DNA of 64,000 bases from Wolfiporia cocos (lineage: Eukaryota; Basidiomycota; Agaricomycetes; Polyporales; Phaeolaceae): assembly GCA_029448655.1 (NCBI GenBank), contig JACCLO010000005.1, positions 2,542,001-2,606,000 on the forward strand. Reading direction: 5' to 3'. The notes beneath the pieces were generated by a model. That model was not told where the DNA came from and searched no databases. It worked only from the letters and a program-made list of their open reading frames with translations. Positions 35,575 through 46,940 of this stretch are shown piece by piece; the stretch's first letter is position 1; every line of letters begins with the position of its first letter. A program made the translations under genes and the position numbers.

Positions 35575-35687
35575 GGTGACTCCTCCTTGTCAGAGCGAAA
35601 GACTTCAGAGAGAGAGCTGTCCACAAATCCGAAACGCAGAACAAGCAGCCTGAGCTTGATCGGCCTGAAATTTCCTGGAGAGATACC

Positions 35688-35693
35688 CACGTG
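35688..35693. promoter_or_regulatory. CACGTG in the ERB1-ARP4 shared promoter
   Basis: The palindrome lies in the middle of the 225-nt gap between two divergent ATGs, 114 nt from ERB1 and 107 nt from ARP4, so it could serve both. Confidence 0.4.
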
Positions 35694-35799
35694 AGCGCAT
35701 CAAGATCGGATCGGGCTTGACCATCTCGCGTCCACCGGACGCGTTCGTGCTTGTGTTCCTTCCACATCTTGTCGCTGCCTATCGTCTTGTCTACGCAAA

Positions 35800-37663
35800 A
35801 TGGTTAACTACGGGGGAGGTAAGAGTATTCGGCTATACAGGCTGTTCAATTACTGATAACACTATTATAGACGAAGTCGCCGCCCTCGTGCTCGACATCG
35901 GGACGTCCTCAATACGCGTAGGGTATGCGGGAGACGACACGCCCAAAGCGATCATTCCTACTACCTACGGCTACACAGAGACTGATGAGCCTGGCTCAGA
36001 GCCCGCAAACGCGAATGCAGACGGAGACGTGGCGATGGCCGAAGGCGAGGAGGGCGGTGCAGCGGGAACCCAATCCGCAAAGAAGAAGGTCAAGCTACAC
36101 ATCGGCTCGAATGGGCCATCGCTGTGGCGGGCGGGGATGAAAGTTAACAATCCAGTGCAGAACGGGATTAGTGCGTGATATTTCTTTTTCTTGAATGCAT
36201 TATCCACTCTGCTCATGAAGTGACTCTATGGCAGTCCAGGATTTCGAGCCTATACCCTCTTTGATCTCCTATGCGCTCGAACAAGCCCTTCGCTGTAACC
36301 CTTCAGAACATCCTATCCTTGTTACCGAGCCTGCATGGAACACACCAGCGAACAGAGAGCGTATGGCAGAGATTCTGTTCGAGGAGTTCAACGTTCCGGC
36401 CTTCTACATCTCGAATACCGGCGTTTTGAACGCGTACGTTCAGTATTCCATCACTGGCTATCGTTTTTTCACCCGATATTAATTCTCTCAGATTCGCGGC
36501 TGGGAAAGGGTCAGCACTCGTCGTTGATATCGGGCACTCGGCCGCAAGCGTAACTCCTGTAGTCGACGGTTTTGTCATGCGAAGAGGTACGGGCTCTCTG
36601 ACTTATCCGTGTATCTCTCAGGTCGATACTTTCTCAGGTCTTGCACATTCTGCACTCCCTCAGCTTGTGCACGCGCACGCGCGTCATATGCTCACAACTC
36701 CCAGCAGCAGGCGGCCTGCCATCCAGCTCTATCCCCATCAACTGATTGCTCACAAGCAGGTTCGAGCTCATTCTGCCAAATTCTCGTCGCTACTAATTGC
36801 ACTTGTCAAGTCAGCCGGTAGACGCAGGCGTGGCTCCCAAGTTTGAGTTGCGGAAAGATCGTCTAGAGGGCACCACGGACAGCTGGAAGCAGTGGTACGA
36901 AGCCAAAGAAGTGGATGAGTGGATACAGAGCGTTGCAGGTATCCTTGATCAGGGTTGGAACGAACAGTCGGTATACTCAGGCTTCGTGGCAGTCCTCTCA
37001 CTCATCGAATGTGGCACCACACTAATATAGCGCCGCAAATACTCGCGGCATGAGACACTACGAGTTCCCCACGGGTTACAATAATTACTTCTCCGGCGTC
37101 GAAAGACATAGCGTTGGCGAGCAATTCTTTACGCATTCGCCACAGCTGATCGTAAGCCCCTTTCGAGTCGACATCTCTTGTGGTCTCCGAACTTCCATCT
37201 TGACGTTATCAACAGGCTTCCAACCCCAACTTACCAAAACCCATCCCTAATCTGATCAGCAGTTCTCTTAACGCTTGTGATATGGAAATCAGGAATGTCC
37301 TCTTGGGCAACATCGTGCTTACCGGCGGTGGCAGTCTGTTCGCGGGCTTCGCCGATCGCCTGCAAGCCGAATTGTCCAGAATCCACAATCACGTATGTTC
37401 CTTCATACAAAGCTCACGCGATCCCATTCTGAAACGCACATTAGGTCAAAATTCACGCTCCAGGTAACCCCGCCGAACGCCGCTTCGGCGGCTGGCTTGG
37501 TGGCAGCATACTTGCGAGTCTGGGCACTTTCCACCAGCTGTGGATCAGTAAGGAGGAGTGGCAGGTCAGTACATTTTTACTTCCCGCTGCCACGAAGCTT
37601 TTGGGTTGATCGACGGGTTCTCAGGAGCATGGTCGCCCCATTGTTGGACAACGATGCAAATAG
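35800..37663 (+). CDS. ARP4: Actin-related protein 4 (Arp4/BAF53-like)
   Basis: Exon 1 is only MVNYGG (ATG 35800), followed by an intron and [20 protein letters not shown], the actin phosphate-1 motif. An insert rich in Asn/Asp/Glu (about residues 45-75) precedes [10 protein letters not shown], as in Arp4 rather than conventional actin. Further actin-fold segments are [96 protein letters not shown] and [20 protein letters not shown], ending [17 protein letters not shown]. Arp4 is a subunit of NuA4, INO80 and SWR1 chromatin complexes. About eight short introns are inferred. The last one joins WQ to EHGRP just before the TAG at 37661. Confidence 0.95.
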
Positions 37664-38432
37664 ATGTTTACGTTGTACTATTCGGAGATCTTGCCGTCTG
37701 CGTAGCACGAAGCCGTCTCCGGCAGATCGGTAGACGCAAAGCAGTGCTTGTAATATTACGTGCGACGATCTTCACGAACGTATTACTCTGCATCGCTTTC
37801 CGTGACATTGAGATACCTAGCTGCACGATATCGGCGTCGACGTCAGGTAACGTCTGCCGCGTGATTAAACCATTGGCTAGTCCACAGCCACGTTGTTCAC
37901 TTCGTATGAAACGCATCTAGATCGTCTTGAACATTCGAGAGCATCTGAATACCCGGGAAGAGGCGACTGAATTGATGAGGGATGTACAGGTAACATGCGC
38001 AACGTAAAAATCCTGCAGGTTTTGTTCCGTATATATGCGAAATATGCTCGACCTCGGCAAACGAACCTGGAGTAGGGATTCCTCGACCTGGGGAAGCGCT
38101 GCTTCCCTACGCTGTCCCGCTGCATCGCATACAACCGTGCGCCCCCGCTCGTAACCTGATCCACACGAAACGGCACATCTGACTACATACCACCAACGCC
38201 CGAAATTAGGGAGGCAGACTGTCGGAGATGACTGAAGAGAGGATGAAGAAAGACAAAGGGAGAGGAATATACGAGGTACCTGTACGAGCACGTAGTGTCC
38301 GGGCCAGAATACGCACGTGAATAAAATAGGGATAAGGGCAGATGAGCTATCGACGGCTAAATGGAATGAAAGTGAGGCGTCAACGGGGCTATCATACAGT
38401 GGACTTGGTAGTGCGCCAGGCAATAAGCGCGT
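37664..38432. other. Convergent intergenic stretch
   Basis: This is the gap between the 3' ends of ARP4 and the Q/A-repeat gene. A 168-codon minus-strand frame (38423-37917) lies directly downstream of the neighbouring stop and has no family sequence; it most likely belongs to a 3' UTR. Confidence 0.45.
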
Positions 38433-39951
38433 TTAAAAGACCTCGACTTCACGCCGCTCCATCAGCGCGCCGAACGCGCCGAGGGCCTTTCTCCTGCTCC
38501 GCGTGGCGAAGTTCTTGGGCTTGAGCTCATCGTTGTTCGACGGCGGCCCGCGGGGCTGGCGCGTCGGTGTGCTCACGAGCCTCTGTGCGACAACCTGCGT
38601 CTCTTGCGGCTCGGCTACGGTGATCGTGGGTCCGGCGCGCCCGATTCCAAGCCCTTCGTAAAGCTTCTTCACGGCTTCCTCGCGCGGGGATAGAGGGGGT
38701 GCGTCACCCGATGAGTTCGGAGTACTGGGGGACGAGTTCGACCTAGATGACGCTGACGAGGAATCGTCTGCATCCGCGCCGTCGGAGTTATCAACGGCGA
38801 CAGTGGCTGGCATAGGCTGAGAAGCAGCAGCGCTCAATTGAAGGGGAAGAGGGCGTGCCCTGGCAGCGCCCAAACCAGGAGGGGACATCTCGCCGGGCGG
38901 TGGCGTTACCTTGACCAAAGGTGAGGGAGACGAAGTTCCACGGTTTCCGCTCAGCACCGAATTGTTTGTACCGTTGCGCCTCCACGAAACAGCGGCATCG
39001 GATTTGGACGGCGTGCCGTTGTTGCTGGCCGGACCATTGACGTTGTTGGAGGCCGGGCTACCCAGAGACGTACCACCGCTGATGACAGTCGTGTAATTCG
39101 GAGTGGAGGGCGGTTTCACGCTGTGGGGCGCGAAGTCGTCCTCTTCTTCGTCGTAGCGCGCAGAGGTCATGCGGCTACCAAACTTGCCACCAAGTGCGGC
39201 TGTCATGGGGACATGCTCGTCCGACCCAACACCCAGCTTTGCACGAAGCTGCTCAGCCTGGTTGGCACGACGCAACTGCGCATTCATTGACGTAGTGCGC
39301 AGATCGAAACCGGCTTGTGCCGGGCCTGCAGTAGCAGGCGGAACAAACCCGGCAGTGCGTCGCATCGGAGGTTGCTGATTCTGACGCTGGCGTTGCGCTT
39401 GAGCCTGAGCCTGAGCCTGAGCTTGAGCTTGTGCCTGCGCGAACAGCTCGACCTGGTATTGTTGGGCCTGGATATGATCAATACAGACATCAATTGCTGT
39501 TTAAATTTGATTCCGTGACTGCTGGCGCATTCACCTGAAGTCTCGCGATCTCCATCTGCATCATCTGAAACTGCAGCGCTTGAAGCTGGTTCTGAGCAAC
39601 GGATGGGGTCATGGGGTAGTGCATGCCAGCGTTCGCGCCCAGGGCTTGCTGCTGAGCGAACCTGTTGGCAGGACCATCAACGGCAGCAGTCATCGGGTGC
39701 TGTTGCACCCGCGCGGCGCTGTTTCTAATGTACATATTCTGCGCCATCATGTTGGGCAGCTCGTCCTCCTCCTCTGGAGCGTAGAGGACGTCGTTGTGCG
39801 AGGTAGCCACGATGCGTGGGACATTGAAAGTACCGCCGGGAGCGGCTGTGTGCGGCACATTGCCGGTAGGGCCGGAAGTCGAGCGAACGCCGCCTGTGCG
39901 GAGGCCGGCGAGGAGAGACGCGCGGGAGTTGGGAGCTTGTGTAGTGGCCAT
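38433..39951 (-). CDS. Low-complexity protein with Ala-Gln repeat, unrecognised
   Basis: Two exons give about 480 residues. The first, from the ATG at 39951 (MATTQAPNSRASLLAGLRTG), contains a predicted amphipathic helix LQALQFQMMQMEIARLQ. An intron (about 39535-39473) leads into QQYQVELFAQAQAQAQAQ, an alternating Ala-Gln run at about 39410-39440 that continues the helical, coiled-coil-like stretch. The rest is Ser/Pro/Asn-rich and probably disordered, with conserved-looking islands TAALGGKFGSRMTSARYDEE, REEAVKKLYEGLGIG and the end LKPKNFATRSRRKALGAFGA. This arrangement suggests a regulatory or RNA-granule-type scaffold, but that is inference. I do not recognise the family. CT-rich DNA occupies its upstream region. 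Confidence 0.75.
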
Positions 39952-40695
39952 GGTAGGGCGAGTTTACAGCGGTATCAGGCAAAAGACGAGTTGCGCGAGA
40001 ATTTGGAATCAATGATGAATGAATACAGCTGGCAAAGTCGGGGGCGACAAAGCAGGAGTCGCGTCAGATCGGGTGTGCTCCTGTCCTCGCGACGAGTCGC
40101 AGCAGGCTTACCTGACGGCAACTCAGATATGAGTTTGACCAACAGTTTGGAGTAGAATGGATACGTCAATCTCTCTCTTGTGGGCGACGAGGTGGATGAG
40201 GTGGAGTGGACTGTCGAGACGGCAGAGATCTGCGAAGTGGAATGCCGAGCGGGCGATTACAGAAGCCGGGCCAGGAATTTTGGCGAGTATATAAAGATGA
40301 TAGAGAGATATATATCCTAAGGTTGAAGACACAGAGAGAGACTGAGATGAAGAAGAAAAGACCACCGCGAGGCAAGTTAGAGAGAGAGAGACGACTCAGA
40401 TCAAAACGCCCGACAGCGTCCAGTATCGCCACGCCCCACAGACCCCGGTCACCAGTATTCCACCAGTATTCCCTCTGCACTGCTCTCAATCAATCTCATT
40501 GTCTCATCCTATCTACGCCTACTACAACAGCTTGTGGGGTCGGGTACTGTATCTGCCGCGACTTTCCACTACAGTAGATAAAACCGCCCAGAGGACACTC
40601 AAGAAGAACAATAGAGCAGGGCGGTACGGCCAGAGCCGGACCATACCCATCGCGTGGTCTCTTGTATCGTGGCCTGCTGACTGCAATGCTCCGGC
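39952..40695. other. CT/GA-rich intergenic stretch
   Basis: The promoter side of the Q/A-repeat gene contains GA-rich runs at about 40295-40400 (CT-rich on the coding strand), typical of basidiomycete core promoters. The rest should include the 3' UTR of TRS20. No gene is supported; longer ORFs here are repeats or shadows. Confidence 0.4.
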
Positions 40696-41412
40696 TCACA
40701 GATACTTTCTCGCGCTCGCTCTGACTCTGGCATCGAATACGGGACTCCGTATAGGAGTATGGGCGGTGTGGAACGGGTTGAGCATTGTCTGTTGCGTGCA
40801 TCAGGAGCATCGACCTCCGGACACCTCGACATGAAACGCGATCCTCACCTTGACGTACAGCTCCCAGACTTCAGTGAAAAACGCCTTGATCCCGTCGTCG
40901 TTACGTGCTTCGTGTAGCAACACGAACTTCATATCTGTTCACGCGTCGTCGACATCTCGAGTGCAGAGCAACGGCAAGCTTCTTACTGCCTGGGGTGACG
41001 AAGGCCGAGACCGTCCACTCGTTGAACTTGTCCACTGACTTCAGATACCTGCGCATGGCCCATCAACAGACAAGATCGAGTTAAGATGAGGCGAGCTGAG
41101 CACCAACATCACGCTTTCCTTGCGTACCACCTCCTCAATGACGTCCAGGCTCGCGTTCGCAATCATCTGTATGACATGTCTATCCTGGCCTCCCCCTATC
41201 CTGACGGTACCACCTTGGGCATGGTGAGATTGAGTTGCGGCCGTAGCTCCCGATAAGGCGGTCAGTGTCCCCGCGAAGGCGGAGGTGGACCAACTCGGGA
41301 GGTTCGAGGCTAGTGGTGAGGTCGCAGCCGCCTGCGAGGGCTTCGAGGAGAAGTGCGTGAGACTGTACAGCGGCGTATCCGACGGCGAAAGGAGGAACAG
41401 ATGGTGCGACAT
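40696..41412 (-). CDS. TRS20: TRAPP complex subunit 2 (sedlin/Trs20)
   Basis: Start MSHHLFLLSPSDTPLYSLTH, the beginning of the sedlin longin-like fold. A Ser/Ala-rich insertion is longer than in the animal protein. HVIQMIANASLDVIEEVVRK, MYLKSVDKFNEWTVSAFVTP and KFVLLHEARNDDGIKAFFTE with VWELYVK follow, and the final exon is MLNPFHTAHTPIRSPVFDAR ending ASARKYL at the TGA 40696-40698. This matches the sedlin pattern, including LNPF and PIRSP-x-FD near the end. Trs20 is a core TRAPP subunit for ER-Golgi traffic and autophagy. Introns are short (for example one right after ELYVK). Its ATG is 134 nt from that of the divergent rhomboid gene. Confidence 0.92.
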
Positions 41413-41468
41413 GGCTACGGCAACTGAGGCGGAACGCGAGCTGGTCGTGCGCGATCGCCGATCCGGGG

Positions 41469-41491
41469 ACGCGTCTCGGCACGCCCACGTG
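41469..41491. promoter_or_regulatory. ACGCGT plus CACGTG in the TRS20-rhomboid shared promoter
   Basis: ACGCGT at 41469-41474 and CACGTG at 41486-41491 lie between the two divergent ATGs (41412 minus, 41547 plus). This is the same pairing as upstream of AspRS and Pab2. Confidence 0.4.
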
Positions 41492-41546
41492 CCCCAAGAG
41501 GCCGCAGGCAGACAGCGCCAAACAATCCTACAGCCGAGCCGCGACG

Positions 41547-42836
41547 ATGAACGCGACTTTCACCACCTCGCTTCTCAACTCTTCGAGGTCGTTCGCGGGA
41601 TTTCCGCGCATACATACCCGCCACATAATATTCGCGCAGTTCCATGGCTCCCGGTCGTGTCTGTCAACATCAACTTCCTCAGCGATCCTGAACGCACTGC
41701 GCAATGCTAGACGTTCCGTCAGTCCCGAGCCCGTTTTGGCTGCACAAAGGGCTTTGAGCCTCAGTGCGCGGACAAGATTGTCTTCAATACTTCAATTCAT
41801 TGACAGCAAAGCTTGGAATGCGACCCACCGTTCCAGGATATCCCCTGGTTCCAGCTATTCCCGACCATTGCCTCAGAGCCCTTGGGGACCACAGGGCAGT
41901 GGTTGGCAGCGGCGGTTCCGCCAGAGGCTGGACAATTTACCCAGCAATTATCTTCTCTGGGGCGTCCTCGCTTTGAATGGCGCAGTTTTTGCTATGTGGC
42001 ATCTCGCAGTGGTCAAATACGTACGTGAGTCTCCAAATGAGACCGTGATATCCATGCACGTACGGTTGTTGACAAGGTACAATGGGTTGTAGCGTAGCAC
42101 GGGGGATCCAAGCTTTTATCGCTGGATGGCCCATAACTTCACGGTCAGCATGGATAACTTTAGGTCTGGGCGTATGTGCGTATTCGCAATGTTTTAGGAT
42201 TTCATCGCCTGAGTGTTTCTCCATGATTAGCTGGACGCTCTTGACATGCTGCATCTCGCACGAAGACCTATCGCACTTCTTTGTAAATGCGTTCTCGTTC
42301 TACTTCATGGCGCCCACTGTACTCTCCATCCTCGGGAACTCGCGCTTCTTAGCGTTGTATCTGGGAGGTGTGTCTCGATACGCCGAATTTTATTGAGAAG
42401 AGCACTGAATGGCTCGAAGGTGGTCTCGTCTCGAGCATAGTCAGTATTTTCTGGCAAAACAATGTCAAGAAAAATCCTCGTAATGCCTCGCACGGAGCCA
42501 GCGGTACGTAGCCCACATCGCATGCTGTGACAGATGCTCACCAGTCATGCACCGGGATCAGGCGCGATCTATTCAATTGTTTCCTTCTTTGCATGCGTCG
42601 CACCTACAGCGAAGATCTACGTCATGGCAATCGTTCCAGTACCAGCATGGGCATTCGTCGCAGGTATCTTCCTGTGGGATAGCTACAGTGCGGTAAACGA
42701 TCGGGTATGCTTGTGCCCTCTTGCAATTGACTATTCTCTCACAGTCTTTCAGCGTGTAGGCACGGACACCGCAGGGCACGTTGGAGGCATACTCGCCGGA
42801 ATCCTCTACTTCCTCAGACTTCGACGCATTATATAA
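41547..42836 (+). CDS. PCP1: Mitochondrial rhomboid protease (Pcp1/PARL-like)
   Basis: The start MNATFTTSLLNSSRSFAGFP plus an Arg/Ser-rich N-terminus of about 90 residues indicates mitochondrial import. Hydrophobic helices follow: NYLLWGVLALNGAVFAMWHL, TLLTCCISHEDLSHFFVNAF (rhomboid His/Asn-containing loop), FSFYFMAPTVLSIL. The active-site HGASGAIYSIVSFFAC carries the G-x-S-G serine, then VPAWAFVAGIFLWDSYSAVN and GTDTAGHVGGILAGILYFLR with the catalytic histidine (GHVGG). Homologues cleave Mgm1/OPA1-type substrates in the inner membrane. Introns interrupt between SG and AIY and before VGTDTAG. The protein ends LRLRRII. Catalytic Ser and His are both intact. Confidence 0.95.
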
Positions 42837-43156
42837 TACGCATGTATCGGGTAGTCATGCCAGATACGAAATAGTCGCGGTTCTTCACCACTCATTAACA
42901 TTGACTACGCGCGCGCACCGTTCACACTCACGTTTGCCCTGCAGTCTCAAAACGAGACACTTCAACTATCCAGAGCTTCTTGCGTATGCCCATGCACATG
43001 GATCACTACCTGGTTTCAGAGTGCTGCAGTCAACTCAACTCGGACTCATCTGCTCCTGGAGCGTGTGCTAAGGCTTGACGACAGCTGTCATCGCGAAGTT
43101 AAATACGTGACGACTGAGCATACGCTTTGTCTTCTGATACGGGACGAGGTAGAGTA
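42837..43156. other. Short convergent intergenic stretch
   Basis: A 320-nt gap between the stop codons of the rhomboid and YIPF genes. It should hold two 3' UTRs; nothing else is visible. Confidence 0.5.
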
Positions 43157-44373
43157 TCAGAGACCATTGGCGATTGTGGGATCCGGGATTCCAATCTCTT
43201 TGACGGCGTAGTAGCTAAAGAATAGAATCTTGAAACTCAGCGCGATGGCGGCGTGAAAGATGACGAGGAGAATGATGACGAGCCGAACCGGTTTTGCGTC
43301 GGCCTGTTCATATCATTGTCAGCGACAGTCGTTCTGCCATTGTCTTCGGGTACATATCCACATACCGTTGCAAGGATTGGGTATACATTTGCGACAAGGA
43401 AATACCCCGAGAGTGCGAATGCGATGCCTACTAGGATCCAGCGTACTAGTGGAACTGGAATGATGCACAGCACCTGCAAGATCAAGGTAAATGGGCCGAA
43501 TGTACAGAGCACCGAAGCATACCACTCACCGAGACAGGGATCCAGACAAACTGCCCATATCCCCACACAGCGATCGCTTCAATGATGCTCCACTCGCCGA
43601 CCCCCATGTACCTCAGCGCGAACCAGAACAACATGGGTAATGCGAGTCCGTAAGAATAAACCAACATGACCGCCGTGAAGATCAGCCCAAAGTCGTACGC
43701 AATGATAGCGGCGGCATCAGGATTGGACAACCAAGCTGCTATTGCAGAGGCCAATGAAGAGCACACGAACAAAGCAAATATGAGCGTTGTCAGAGTCCAA
43801 AATGGCCCGTAGAGGTCGGCAGCGGGCGTGAGCTGTGCCGATAGGTACGAGGACGCAGCCGGCGGAAACATCGTCATATAGCAGCGCCGGAGTACCTGCA
43901 ACAGTCAAGTGTTGAATGAGAGAGACCGTAATCACTTGAGATGGGTGTATGCGTACAGTGTGGGTGTCGACATCAAAGTACTGCTGGAAGTATTCGAAGG
44001 TCCAAAAGGCATGGTTGCCGCGATCCGGAATATATCCTGTACAGATCAATGGAGAGAGATCTAGCGCATCGAGATGCCAAGGTTGAACGGAACGCGCCTC
44101 TCGACACATTGCCTACGCCTGCGCCTGCGCTGCCACCTGGGTTGGCGGCACGAGTTTCAGAGTCGAGAAATGCTGGGTCAAGCAACAGCAGAGCTCAGAT
44201 TTATGCGTGCACGGCTTCTCAGAATAGGTCGTACATTGGAACTGGAGACCGTCAGGCCCCTCTTCCATGCGCTAACAGAGGGCGAAACTACCATCAATAC
44301 GATGAGGGGCCATGGGCAACGCGCAAGCCACTATTGAGCTCACATCATCTGATTCTATCGAGACGTATGCCAT
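43157..44373 (-). CDS. Yip1-domain Golgi protein (YIPF1/2-like)
   Basis: Start MAYVSIESDD at the ATG 44373, then an intron and RMEEGPDGLQFQ, the acidic N-terminal motif typical of fungal YIPF1/2. A Gly/Ser-rich linker leads to YIPDRGNHAFWTFEYFQQYF, FDVDTHTV and LRRCYMTMFPPAASSY, then the Yip1 domain. Its five hydrophobic helices include PFWTLTTLIFALFVCSSLAS, FGLIFTAVMLVYSYGLALPM, AIAVWGYGQFVWIPVSV, CIIPVPLVRWILVGIAFALS and a final helix HAAIALSFKILFFSYY. It ends GIPDPTIANGL at the TGA 43157-43159. YIPF proteins sit in Golgi and ER-exit membranes and bind Rab GTPases. The introns between the first three short exons were inferred from family sequence and are the weakest part. Confidence 0.87.
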
Positions 44374-44705
44374 CCTCGTCGCGTCGCGTAGTTGCTATGA
44401 ACCCTTGTATGACGTGGAAGCCAAGGTGGACAAGCGGGAGTACGACGCAGTACAGGTCGCTGTGCAATAGCTTGACGAGCGCCCGGTCGTGGCACGTCCG
44501 AAGTCCGAGCGCATTAGATCTCGATCATTCACTCCCAACATACTTACAATATAATGGCAAGAGCAGGATTCCTACGTACGATGTATCAAACGGGTGAAAG
44601 AATATGTCTGTCACGCTGTTGCCAGTAAATCCCAGAGGTTCTAGTATGATTCGGATCGTACACTCAGAGCAGGAGAAATAGCACAACACATATCGAACAA
44701 CTCTG
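44374..44705. other. Short intergenic stretch
   Basis: This 332-nt gap lies between the YIPF1/2 start and the 3' end of PCH2, both on the minus strand. It should include the YIPF promoter; no gene or CACGTG seen. Confidence 0.45.
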
Positions 44706-46639
44706 TCATCGTTCGAAACGACTTCTCTCCGTCCTCTGTGCGTCAATTACGCGCTCCATGGCATCCAACCAAATCTCTACCTCAATTGCATTCACACTGC
44801 CTTCCGTGGCCAAACCCTTCTTTCCGGACTTGGACGCGCCAATTACCTGTACGGGCTTGGCTGGCATGGGTAACGTGCCGATGTAGCGAGCATGCGCCAG
44901 AACTGGTAGGCGTCTTAGCGAGCGACCTGACATTCCTTGCGACTGGAGATCTTGCTTTAGTATCATGAGGGGGACTTTCTGACGCGGTACGCACACGACA
45001 ACCCTCAGAGAGGGAAAGTAGCCGAAGCGCGACATTCTTCGAACGCTCCCGTGGAGGCGATATCGAGACATCGCCGCTGTTTCCATGCGCTTGTGCTGCA
45101 TTCGACTGAGGGTATTGTGTTGCGGATAATGTGCTCGCTTGGGTTCCCGACGGCTCCGAGGGAAGAGCATCTACTAAAGAGGAGACTCTGGGGAAGCTGG
45201 CCGTTCTCTCGTACAGCTGTGCTTCTGCTAGGCCTGGTACGTCCTAAGATGCCGCGCCCATTAGCATATATACGCTTGAAAAGGCCGCTGGCGAGTGCAA
45301 CCTACAGCGTCTGCTACGATGCCCTTTTTGATGAGTTCCGCAAGGCATGTCCGCAGAATCTCGTAGATTGCTTCCCTTGGCGGGAGATCGATATATTGCA
45401 CGATATCTGCTCGATCAACAAAAGCAGAATCTTCCAGATAGGTTCGTCAGATTAATGTATAGCAGTCGGTAGCGGCAGTCGTACCAATGGCTTTTGCCAG
45501 ATTACTTGTCGACATGACGAGCACGTTCTTCTTGTGCTTCAACTTATCCAACTGTGTGAGTAGGGCGTTCACAACCTGTTGTCTACATCATCAATCACTA
45601 CGCACGTATACACTGTGACATCTCAACATACCCGAAGTGCATCAGAGGGCTCCGTGCCTGCCATTGCGCCCGCTCGGGCTGCAGTCAGCGACTCAACCTC
45701 ATCTGAATTCGCGCATGCTCAATGTACCACACGCCATCGGTTTGATCAGCAGGGTGCGCACCAATAAGGACAATTACGAAGGTCTCTTCGTCTTCAACCA
45801 TCTCCATGACGCTGCTGAAAAGTCTTTGTACTAGCTTTCCAGACTCAGAAAACCATCGAGAAAAGAGGGAATGCGAGTTAATCTCTAGTAGACGGGCACT
45901 TGCGTATCTATGCGAGAGACGTATAGATAGCTTCTGAGCCAGCGCACGACATAGAGATGTCTTTCCCGTGCCGGGTGGCCCATGCAAGAGGACGACGCGG
46001 TTCCATGACACAACATTGACTGTGGGAGGTTAGCCTGGCTTTAGTGCGAACTCTAAAATGAGACTCACAGTCGACATCTGCATCACTGAAAACTACAGTG
46101 GCGTATATATAGTCTAAAAGCTTTGACTTGACGCCGTCGGAGTAAATGAGGCTCTCCCAGAGACCCTCCCACGCAAGAGAAGGCAGCTCGCATACACTCG
46201 CAGCCATTACCTCCTCGCCCTCTCCTCGCCCTCCACCGGCAAGTTCCTCGAATGCATCGGCTTCGTTAAGCTGGTATACGTGTATTTGCAGAGCGATCTG
46301 CTCTATTGGAAGGTACGAGGAGGGACACGTAGACTCTGGTGCAAAAATTCGCTCTACAGAGGTTGCGAGCAACGGAATGTCCTCCCATCCCTGGATTGTG
46401 GATGGCAAGTAGATGTGCGAGAGGGACGAGGTCAGGTAGTCGTGCACGGCGTTGCGGATAGTATCAAAACGCGATGTAGCATTCGCTGATACCCTTACTT
46501 CAACTTTAGCGCATCTAATGAGATAAAACGAGCGTATATGCAGGAAATAAGACGGCGTACTATGCACCGGCCACACAACCGCAGGTTTGGCAGGAATTGG
46601 CGATGTCCCGGACATCGTAAAGTCCTGTGCGTGCTCCAT
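44706..46639 (-). CDS. PCH2: AAA+ ATPase Pch2/TRIP13
   Basis: Start [18 protein letters not shown] (ATG 46639; an in-frame ATG eight codons later is possible). The N-terminal domain has [20 protein letters not shown] and [20 protein letters not shown], the TRIP13 pattern before the AAA domain. Walker A is [20 protein letters not shown], followed by [20 protein letters not shown] and [12 protein letters not shown], then VIVLI-DEVESL (Walker B, split by an intron), and sensor/arginine regions LVMSTSNL and [10 protein letters not shown]. The C-terminal helical part [19 protein letters not shown] is complete and ends ERSRFER. Pch2/TRIP13 remodels HORMA proteins (Hop1, Mad2) in meiotic and mitotic checkpoints. 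Introns are short. Confidence 0.95.
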
Positions 46640-46940
46640 GTCTGGTCAGGGTAGTTGATAGTCAACTTTAAAGGCTCAAAAACTATGTGCCTGATGTGAA
46701 GCACGATCCATGAAGCTTGACTAGGAAAATACGGCTATGCCGTGGCTAGTCGAGAGTAAGATCAAACAACGCGTACACAACGCGCCTGATACCGTGACAT
46801 CTCTGTGACCTGATCAATCGCGATCGGTCACAAGCCACATCTTCATCTGGCTCCATCATTGCGCCACGCTTGCGACTTGGCCTTAGTCATTGAAATATAT
46901 CGTCCCGGTAACAGAATCCTCCTTCACACAACCGTGCGAT
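46640..46940. other. Divergent promoter region of PCH2 and the Rdx gene
   Basis: This 301-nt gap between divergent ATGs contains a GATCAATCGCGATCGGTCAC stretch near 46812 but no CACGTG. No gene. Confidence 0.35.

Noticed and set aside
35198..35694. Ser-rich plus-strand ORFs opposite the acidic tract of ERB1
   Set aside because: The Ser/Arg runs are the complement of Glu/Asp codons, not an independent gene.
37917..38423. 168-codon minus-strand ORF after the Q/A-repeat gene
   Set aside because: No family content, directly downstream of a stop on the same strand; most likely 3' UTR.
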